From assembly GCA_947453125.1 (NCBI GenBank), contig CANGGC010000153.1, positions 1 through 6,594 of the forward strand: DNA of 6,594 bases, written 5' to 3'. The notes beneath the pieces are model-generated. The model searched no databases and was not told the DNA's origin. It worked only from the letters and a program-made list of their open reading frames with translations. Source of the stretch: Planctomycetaceae bacterium (GTDB taxonomy: Bacteria; Planctomycetota; Planctomycetia; Pirellulales; UBA1268). Every line of letters starts with the position of its first letter. The first letter of the stretch is position 1. This document shows, piece by piece, positions 1-5,332 of this stretch. Made by a program: the position numbers and the translations under genes.

Positions 1-2
1 AC

Positions 3-1049
3 AACGCGGCACCGCTGGTGATCCTCGCCGCCTCCCTGGCGATCTTTGCGGCGATCCCTTTCGGGAGCGTGCTCCCGCCGCTGGGCATCCCCGGCCTCCC
101 CGATCCGGTGCCGTTCCTCGTGGCACCGGGCCTCGACGTCGGCGTGCTGTGGGTGTTCGCGCTCTCGAGCATCGCTGTCTACGGCGTCCTCCTCGGCGGG
201 TGGGCAAGCAACAACAAGTACGGCTTCCTCGGCGGCCTGCGGTCGAGTGCCCAGTTGGTCGCCTATGAGATCCCCCTCGGCCTCGGTCTGCTCGGCGTTG
301 TCCTCGCCGCAGGGAGCCTGCGGCTCGACACGATCATGAACGCCCAGGCGGAGTCGGGCGTGTGGTATGCGTTCGCCCAGCCACTCGGCTTCATCGTCTT
401 CATGGTGGCGAGCTTCGCCGAGGCGGCGCGGCTGCCATTCGATCTCCCCGAGGCGGAGCAGGAACTCGTCGGCGGCTACCACACGGAATATTCGGGGATC
501 AAGCTCCTCCTGTTCCTCGTCGCCGAGTTCCTCCACATGATCACGGCCGCGTTCCTGATCGTGATTCTGTTCCTCGGCGGCTGGCATCTGTGGGGCGTGA
601 CGGGATCGTCGCAGGAGATCGGCTGGATCCAGGCCCTCCTCCGATTCGGCATCCTCTCGGGCAAGATCCTCGGGGTGATCGTGTTCTTCATGCTCGTCCG
701 CTGGAGCTGGCCGCGGTTCCGCTTCGACCAGCTCATGAACCTCGCCTGGAAGGTGATGCTGCCGCTGGGCCTGGTGAACCTCGTTACGGTAGCGACGGTG
801 GAGGAGTTTCGCCCGCAACTCGTCGCCGCCCTCGGCCCCGGATTCGCGGGTGCCGTGGCGATCGCGCTGCCCTGGATCGCCTGCCTCGCCGGCTGGCTCG
901 TGGCCGGCGTCTGCACCCCCTCGGGCACCGACAACACCCCGATCCTGACGCACGATCCCCTCGACATCGAGCGCGAGCTCGCCGAGCACGAGCGCCTCGA
1001 ACGAGCGCCCCACGACGTTTCCCCGACCGAACTGGCAGGCAGCCGATGA
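3..1049 (+). CDS. nuoH: NADH-quinone oxidoreductase subunit H (complex I heel subunit), 5' partial
   Basis: This membrane subunit forms the heel of complex I and much of the quinone chamber, joining the peripheral arm to the proton-pumping arm. The frame is open from base 3, and comparison with the family suggests roughly 75-80 N-terminal residues lie upstream; the GTG at 18 is inside the first visible helix and is not the real start. Family signatures are clear: SNNKYGFLGGLRS (about 207-245), YEIPLGLGL (about 264-290), and the acidic loop PFDLPEAEQEL followed by GGYHTEYSG (about 435-497), whose Glu residues lie near the quinone/E-channel path. Further matches are the RFRFDQLMNLAWK segment (about 714-752) and hydrophobic helices near 138-203, 372-428, 507-587 and 660-710. 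Beyond the usual last conserved helix (about 762-803) there is one more hydrophobic segment (about 855-911) and a charged tail of about 45 residues. The stop overlaps the nuoI start as ATGA. Identification is secure. Confidence 0.97.
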   Translation, partial: NAAPLVILAASLAIFAAIPFGSVLPPLGIPGLPDPVPFLVAPGLDVGVLWVFALSSIAVYGVLLGGWASNNKYGFLGGLRSSAQLVAYEIPLGLGLLGVVLAAGSLRLDTIMNAQAESGVWYAFAQPLGFIVFMVASFAEAARLPFDLPEAEQELVGGYHTEYSGIKLLLFLVAEFLHMITAAFLIVILFLGGWHLWGVTGSSQEIGWIQALLRFGILSGKILGVIVFFMLVRWSWPRFRFDQLMNLAWKVMLPLGLVNLVTVATVEEFRPQLVAALGPGFAGAVAIALPWIACLAGWLVAGVCTPSGTDNTPILTHDPLDIERELAEHERLERAPHDVSPTELAGSR

Positions 1050-1636
1050 AACCGACCGACCCCGCCATCACCTGGCTCGAAGAGAAGCCGCTCGGACTCA
1101 CCGAGCGCCTCTACCTCCCCCTTTTCCTCCAGGGGCTCTCGACCACCGCGCGCCACATGGTGAGCCGCAAGGTGACCGTGAATTACCCCGAGGTTCGCCC
1201 CACCGTCGGCAACCCGCTCATCTACCGCGGCGTCCACCGTCTCAACCGTGACGACGCCGGCCGTGTGAAGTGCGTCGCGTGCTTCCTTTGCGCCACCGCC
1301 TGCCCGGCGCACTGCATCGACATCGTCGCCACCGAGAGCCCGTGGCCCGACCGGGAGAAGTATCCGGAGAGCTTCTCGATCGACGAGCTCCGCTGCATCT
1401 TCTGCGGGATGTGCGAGGAAGCCTGCCCCGTCGACGCGATCGAGCTCACCTGCCTCCTCGACCTGACGGGAAAAAGCCGCGAGGAGATGATCTTTGACAA
1501 AGAGAAGTTGCTCAGTGTCTACGACATGACGAAGGACGCCGAGCCGATGAAGTCGAAAACGCTCGCCGCTGGAGGGATGGCCACGTTCGGCACCGCTCCG
1601 GGCAGCCCGGCCACCGCGGCGGGGGGCCACCACTGA
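1046..1636 (+). CDS. nuoI: NADH-quinone oxidoreductase subunit I, two-[4Fe-4S] ferredoxin-type subunit
   Basis: A 196-residue peripheral-arm subunit that carries the two tetranuclear clusters usually called N6a and N6b and passes electrons towards N2 and quinone. Two ferredoxin motifs are complete: Cys76, Cys79, Cys82 and Cys86-Pro, and Cys117, Cys120, Cys123 and Cys127-Pro. By family rule three Cys of one motif plus the last Cys of the other bind each cluster. Cys90 is an extra Cys also found in E. coli NuoI (CPVGC). The YRGVHRL segment just before the first motif is typical. The protein is slightly longer than the E. coli one (about 180), with about 16 more residues before the first cluster motif and a Gly/Ala/Pro-rich low-complexity C-terminus ending in His-His. 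ATG 1046 is chosen because it overlaps the nuoH stop as ATGA and gives the family N-terminus (amphipathic LYLPLFLQGL region). The frame also runs open upstream through nuoH, which is only a shadow. Translation is probably coupled to nuoH. Confidence 0.98.
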   Translation: MKPTDPAITWLEEKPLGLTERLYLPLFLQGLSTTARHMVSRKVTVNYPEVRPTVGNPLIYRGVHRLNRDDAGRVKCVACFLCATACPAHCIDIVATESPWPDREKYPESFSIDELRCIFCGMCEEACPVDAIELTCLLDLTGKSREEMIFDKEKLLSVYDMTKDAEPMKSKTLAAGGMATFGTAPGSPATAAGGHH

Positions 1637-2472
1637 TGGATCCCGTCTCTACGGCCACTGCCGCCCCGTCGGGCCTGCTCCTCGCGGGGAGTGTCGCCGC
1701 GATCGCTGCAAGCTTGTGGCTCCTCCTTCCCAAGGCTTCCGACACCGTCGCCTCGCGGCGGCTCGGATTCCTCCTCGGCGCGGTGGCGCTGGTTGGCTTC
1801 GCCGCCACGGGTCGCTCGCTGGGGTGCGTCGGCGAGGATGCCGTGTTCCTCACCGTGGCCGGCATCGCCGTCATCTCCGGCCTGGCGACGATCGTCACCC
1901 GTTCGCCGGTCTACTCGGCGATCTGGTTTGCGATGACGCTGGCGGGGGTGTCGGGCGTGCTCCTGGTCCTCGGGGCACAGTTCCTCGGCGTGGCGACGAT
2001 CGTCGTCTACGCCGGCGCGATTCTTGTGATGTTCCTGTTCGTTCTCATGCTCGCCCAGCCGTCGGGAATGGCCCCGTACGACCGGGTATCGAACGAGCCG
2101 ATGCTGGCGGCGGCTGCCGGCGCTGTGCTCCTCGGCCTGCTCACGCTGTCGATCGGCCGCCTCTCCGCCGCCGAACCACCGGCCTGCTGCCGGATGCCGT
2201 CGCGGGCCCAGGCCGTGGCTGCTGCCGCCGTGCCGGCGGACGGAGCCGCAGCGAAGGATGACGAAAGCACGACGCTGATCGCCCCGGCAACGGCCGGAGG
2301 GGATACGGGCGACGCCAACGAAGTCGCCCACCTCGGCGCCGAGTTGTTCGGGCGGCATCTGTTCGCCGTCGAGGTCGCCGGCGTGCTCCTGCTGGTGTCC
2401 CTCGTCGGCGCGATCGCCGTCGTGTCGCGCGGCGAGGCGACCGAAACCGACCACCGGAGGGAGGGCCGATGA
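1636..2472 (+). CDS. nuoJ: NADH-quinone oxidoreductase subunit J, with N-terminal extension
   Basis: A 278-residue integral membrane subunit of the hinge region between NuoH and the antiporter-like subunits. The diagnostic segment is residues 121-138, with VVYAGAILVMFLF, the helix that carries the conserved Tyr and pi-bulge in known complex I structures. Core helices are approximately 69-87, 94-112, 117-138, 156-174 and 243-263, the normal five. Two things are unusual. An N-terminal extension of about 65 residues adds two hydrophobic segments (about 12-31 and 43-58), where E. coli NuoJ (184 residues) starts directly at the first core helix. The loop between the fourth and fifth core helices (about 175-237) is long, hydrophilic and rich in Ala, Pro and Asp, with a Cys-Cys pair near 184-185. 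The start is supported by TGATG, in which the nuoI stop and nuoJ ATG share one base. The end overlaps nuoK as ATGA. Codon use is like that of its neighbours throughout. Confidence 0.96.
   Translation: MDPVSTATAAPSGLLLAGSVAAIAASLWLLLPKASDTVASRRLGFLLGAVALVGFAATGRSLGCVGEDAVFLTVAGIAVISGLATIVTRSPVYSAIWFAMTLAGVSGVLLVLGAQFLGVATIVVYAGAILVMFLFVLMLAQPSGMAPYDRVSNEPMLAAAAGAVLLGLLTLSIGRLSAAEPPACCRMPSRAQAVAAAAVPADGAAAKDDESTTLIAPATAGGDTGDANEVAHLGAELFGRHLFAVEVAGVLLLVSLVGAIAVVSRGEATETDHRREGR
2456..2464 (+). promoter_or_regulatory. Shine-Dalgarno site of nuoK
   Basis: GGAGGGAGG lies inside the end of nuoJ, with GGAGG ending 8 bases before the nuoK ATG at 2469. It is the only strong Shine-Dalgarno-like site before any start in the window, and it supports ATG 2469 over the in-frame Met codon five codons later. 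Confidence 0.7.
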
Positions 2473-2912
2473 TCCCCGCCACGATGCTCACCAACGCCCT
2501 CCTCGTGGGGGCCGTTCTGTTCTGTCTCGGACTGGTGGGGATCCTTACCCGCCGCAACCTGATCGTCATGTTCCTCTCCGCGGAACTGATGCTCCAGGGG
2601 GTGTCGGTGACGCTCGTTGCCTGGAGCCGCTACCACGGCGACTGGGGTGGGCAGGTCCTCGTCGTCTTCGTGCTCACCGTCGCCGCCTGCGAAGCCGCGG
2701 TGGCGCTGGTGTTCGTGCTCCAAGCGTTCGCCCGCACCGGTCGTCTCGACGCTTCCGCTTGGCAGGCGCTCCGGGAGGAGAACCTCCCCAGGGTGATCGA
2801 CCATGAACTCCCCGCCGACGATCGCGTGGTACCGACGTGGCCCCACCTCTCTCCCGCCGGTGTCCTTCCCGAAGGGGACGATTCCCGATCCCTCGAGCGC
2901 GATCACGTCTGA
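2469..2912 (+). CDS. nuoK: NADH-quinone oxidoreductase subunit K, with C-terminal tail
   Basis: A small three-helix membrane subunit, homologous to MrpC, that sits next to NuoJ and NuoN and carries two membrane-buried Glu residues in the proton path. Both are present: Glu39 in the LSAELMLQG helix and Glu75 in the AACEAAVAL helix, matching E. coli Glu36 and Glu72 with the same spacing. The N-terminus (MIPATML, GLVGILTRRNL) is typical of the family, and the three hydrophobic segments are about residues 7-25, 31-51 and 62-86. The family is normally about 100 residues; this protein has 147, the excess being a hydrophilic, Pro- and acid-rich tail from about residue 90 that contains no helix likely to enter the membrane. 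The start overlaps the nuoJ stop as ATGA and has a strong Shine-Dalgarno site. The TGA stop lies in the same frame as downstream nuoL, with no further stop between them. Confidence 0.96.
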   Translation: MIPATMLTNALLVGAVLFCLGLVGILTRRNLIVMFLSAELMLQGVSVTLVAWSRYHGDWGGQVLVVFVLTVAACEAAVALVFVLQAFARTGRLDASAWQALREENLPRVIDHELPADDRVVPTWPHLSPAGVLPEGDDSRSLERDHV

Positions 2913-2987
2913 ACGTCGCGCCGGCAATTCCCCTGCCGGCCCCCCGGCATCGACGCCCGACCCCCACACGCCCCCGAACCGACTCCC
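2913..2987 (+). other. nuoK-nuoL intergenic gap with a small stem-loop
   Basis: A C-rich 75-base gap. GCCGGCA at 2920-2926 pairs with TGCCGGC at 2934-2940 across a 7-base loop, beginning 7 bases after the nuoK stop. No T-run follows, so it does not look like an intrinsic terminator; it might slow ribosomes, protect mRNA or have no role. No Shine-Dalgarno sequence is visible before the nuoL ATG. Short GC-rich hairpins arise easily by chance in this composition. Confidence 0.35.
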
Positions 2988-5273
2988 ATGCCGTCTTCAG
3001 CCGCCAACCTCCTGGTGCTCGTTCCCCTGCTGCCGCTGGTGGGGGCCATCTGCACCGTTCTCCTCGGCCGCCGGCTTGGGCCCCGGGCGCACCTCCCGGC
3101 CGTTGCGGGGATCGGCGCCGCCGCGGTCGTCGCTTCGCTCCTCCTTCTCGGCACCGTCAACCAGGTCGGATGCGGTCACCGCGAACCGGGGCGTCCGGTC
3201 GAATCGATGGATGCAGTCTTGACGCTCTGGCAATGGGCCTCGGTCAGCGACGCGCGATCGGGCGATCTTCCTGCGGCGGAGGCTGGCATTCCGGTCGCAT
3301 CGGGAGTGGTCGACAACGGCGGTGCCTTCTCCATCCCGATCGAACTCCGTCTCGATCCGCTCACTGCCACGCTCCTGATGGTGATCACGGGCGTGGGGCT
3401 GCTCGTCGCCATTTATTCGATCGGCTACATGCACGACGATCCTGGCTATCCCCGGTTCTTCGCACTGGTGGCGATGTTCGTGTTCTCGATGTCAATGCTC
3501 GTCGCTGCGAGCAACTTCCTCCTCGTCTATGTCTTCTGGGAGGCAGTTGGGGCGTGCAGTTATCTCCTCATCGGCTTTTGGTACACGAAGCCCGAGGCCG
3601 CACGGGCGGCAAAGAAGGCGTTTCTCGTCAACCGGGTTGGTGACTTCGGTCTGGCGATCGCCGTGTTTCTTCTCTGGATGACCTACGGCACGCTCAACTT
3701 CCACGACACCCGCCTGGCCGACGGCACGTTCGTCGAGGGGATCCTCGGCCAGACCCGAATCGCCGACGAGTCCGGCTATGTCGGCGGCGCCGTCGGCACG
3801 GCAATCTGCCTCCTGATGCTCCTGGCGGCCTGCGGCAAGAGCGCCCAGATGCCGCTCCACGTCTGGTTGCCCGACGCGATGGAGGGGCCGACCCCGGCCA
3901 GCGCCCTGATCCACGCCGCGACGATGGTCACGGCCGGCATCTACCTCATTACCCGCTCGGCGCCGCTGTTCGTCGGTTGTCCCGGGGCGCTCACGATGGT
4001 GTCGATCGTCGGGGCGACGACGGCGCTCGTCGCAGCGCTCATCGCTACGGTGCAGAACGATCTCAAGCGGGTACTCGCCTATTCCACGATCAGCCAACTC
4101 GGCTACATGTTCGTCGCCCTCGGCACCGGCACGATGCTCGGGTTTACCGCGGCGATCTTTCACCTGGTCACGCATGCCTTCTTCAAGGCGCTCCTCTTCC
4201 TCGGTGCCGGTTCGGTGATGCATGCCATGGGGGGCGTGATCGACATGCGTCGCTTCGGCGGCCTGCGGCACGTGATGCCGATCACCGCGGTGACATTCCT
4301 CATTGGCGCCTGTGCCCTCGCTGGCGTCCCCCCCTTCGCCGGCTTCTTCAGCAAGGACGAGGTCCTCGCGTCGCTCCATGCCAAGGCGCATCCCGATGCC
4401 CATGGGTCGGACCACGTCGAAGCGGGCTCGGCCGGGGAGCGACCGGCGGATTCCTTCAGCCAGTTGGGCGTTGCGGCCCCCCGCCCCAGCCCCTTCCGCC
4501 CGGCCTCGATGACCACCCGTTCGGCGCGGTGGGGTGCCACCGGCGAGCATGGATCAACGACCGAGAAAGTGGGGCTCGACGCCCTCGACCATCCGTCGAC
4601 CTGGCGGTTGCTGTTCTGGATGTCGCTGCTCACCGCCGGACTGACGGCGTTCTATACGTTCCGCGCGGTGTTCATGACCTTCACCGGCCCGGTCCGCGTG
4701 CCGAAGGAAGCGGGGCACCATGCCCATGAATCGCCCCCCGCGATGACGACGCCGCTGCTGGTGCTGGCGGTTCTGTCGGCGTTCTCAGGTGTCGTGCTCT
4801 TCTTCACCAATGCCCTGTCGAACTTCCTCGCCGCCACCCCGTCGCTGAACGCCCCGGCCGTGTTGGCGACGGCCGTTACGCATGCCTTCCACCCGGATAT
4901 CGCCATCCAGGGAACCCTCGCCGCAGCCATCGGCATCGCTGTGGCTGCCATCGGCCACCTCGGCCGGCGCAGCGACTCGCCGCAGCTGGAACGCTACCTC
5001 GGCCCGTTGGGAACGCTGTTCGCCAACAAGTTCTACTTCGATCAGATCTATGCCGCGCTCATCGTCAAGCCTCTCGAGGCGCTGGCGATGGTCACGGCTT
5101 TCTTCGACCGCGCGATCGTCGACGGCACGGTCGACGCGATCGGCCAGGTGCCGCTCGCCTGGGGCTCGGCGATCCGCCGGATGCAGTCGGGCCTCGTCCA
5201 GCGCTATGCCCTGGCGGGGGTCGTCGGAGTGCTGGCGATCGTCCTCGCCCTCGCCTGGCAACTCCGCCCCTGA
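2988..5273 (+). CDS. nuoL: NADH-quinone oxidoreductase subunit L (distal antiporter-like proton channel)
   Basis: This is the outermost antiporter-like subunit of the membrane arm. Key proton-channel residues are present: Glu185 in FWEAVGACSYLL, Asp219 in NRVGDFG, Lys284 in CGKSAQMPLHVWLP, His309 in ALIHAATMVTAG, Lys400 in HAFFKALLF and Lys456 in FFSKDE. Glu185, Asp219, Lys284 and His309 correspond to E. coli Glu144, Asp178, Lys229 and His254; the Glu-Asp and Lys-His spacings are the same. The C-terminal part (from about NKFYFDQIY, residues 680-690) is the region that forms the long lateral helix along NuoM and NuoN, followed by a final transmembrane helix at about 736-757. This distinguishes NuoL from MrpA-type or hydrogenase subunits. 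At 761 residues it is much longer than E. coli NuoL (about 613). The excess is a longer loop at about 60-110, about 14 extra residues between Glu185 and Lys284, and a hydrophilic insert at about 466-536. ATG 2988 is the first start codon in frame after the nuoK stop. Confidence 0.97.
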   Translation: MPSSAANLLVLVPLLPLVGAICTVLLGRRLGPRAHLPAVAGIGAAAVVASLLLLGTVNQVGCGHREPGRPVESMDAVLTLWQWASVSDARSGDLPAAEAGIPVASGVVDNGGAFSIPIELRLDPLTATLLMVITGVGLLVAIYSIGYMHDDPGYPRFFALVAMFVFSMSMLVAASNFLLVYVFWEAVGACSYLLIGFWYTKPEAARAAKKAFLVNRVGDFGLAIAVFLLWMTYGTLNFHDTRLADGTFVEGILGQTRIADESGYVGGAVGTAICLLMLLAACGKSAQMPLHVWLPDAMEGPTPASALIHAATMVTAGIYLITRSAPLFVGCPGALTMVSIVGATTALVAALIATVQNDLKRVLAYSTISQLGYMFVALGTGTMLGFTAAIFHLVTHAFFKALLFLGAGSVMHAMGGVIDMRRFGGLRHVMPITAVTFLIGACALAGVPPFAGFFSKDEVLASLHAKAHPDAHGSDHVEAGSAGERPADSFSQLGVAAPRPSPFRPASMTTRSARWGATGEHGSTTEKVGLDALDHPSTWRLLFWMSLLTAGLTAFYTFRAVFMTFTGPVRVPKEAGHHAHESPPAMTTPLLVLAVLSAFSGVVLFFTNALSNFLAATPSLNAPAVLATAVTHAFHPDIAIQGTLAAAIGIAVAAIGHLGRRSDSPQLERYLGPLGTLFANKFYFDQIYAALIVKPLEALAMVTAFFDRAIVDGTVDAIGQVPLAWGSAIRRMQSGLVQRYALAGVVGVLAIVLALAWQLRP

Positions 5274-5332
5274 CCAGGCCCGGTCGCCCCTCTTTCCCTG
5301 AAACCATCGGCCCCACCGCGACATCCCCAGCC
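5274..5332 (+). other. nuoL-nuoM intergenic gap, no recognisable signal
   Basis: A 59-base, C-rich spacer. I see no Shine-Dalgarno sequence before the nuoM ATG, no convincing stem-loop with a T-run and no promoter-like pair of boxes. It is most likely an untranslated spacer inside one transcript. Confidence 0.5.

Noticed and set aside
18..20. GTG at 18 as the start of nuoH
   Set aside because: It falls inside a hydrophobic helix that in the family comes about 75-80 residues into the protein, and the frame is open to the window edge.
476..1633. A 385-residue open frame on the - strand opposite nuoH/nuoI
   Set aside because: It lies over the conserved NuoH loop and the NuoI cluster motifs, spans two genes and has no recognisable domain. 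It is a high-GC shadow.
2920..2940. The nuoK-nuoL hairpin as an intrinsic terminator
   Set aside because: The stem is only 7 bp and is followed by C-rich sequence, not a T-run, and the downstream genes belong to the same complex.
2837..3643. Open frames on the + strand bridging nuoK and nuoL (2803-3222 and 2837-3643)
   Set aside because: They are Arg/Pro/Ser-rich, out-of-frame readings of nuoK and nuoL; most of their length lies inside well-conserved nuoL sequence.
858..3661. Four GCGATCGC octamers (858-865, 1699-1706, 2410-2417, 3654-3661), the cyanobacterial HIP1 sequence
   Set aside because: All four are in the same codon phase and encode Ala-Ile-Ala in membrane helices, so codon preference explains them. 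They do not point to a cyanobacterium or a functional repeat.
3492..4550. A 352-residue open frame on the - strand opposite nuoL, with similar ones at 1519-2454 and 2007-2969
   Set aside because: Each has a biased charged composition and no start signal, and each overlaps a secure complex I gene.
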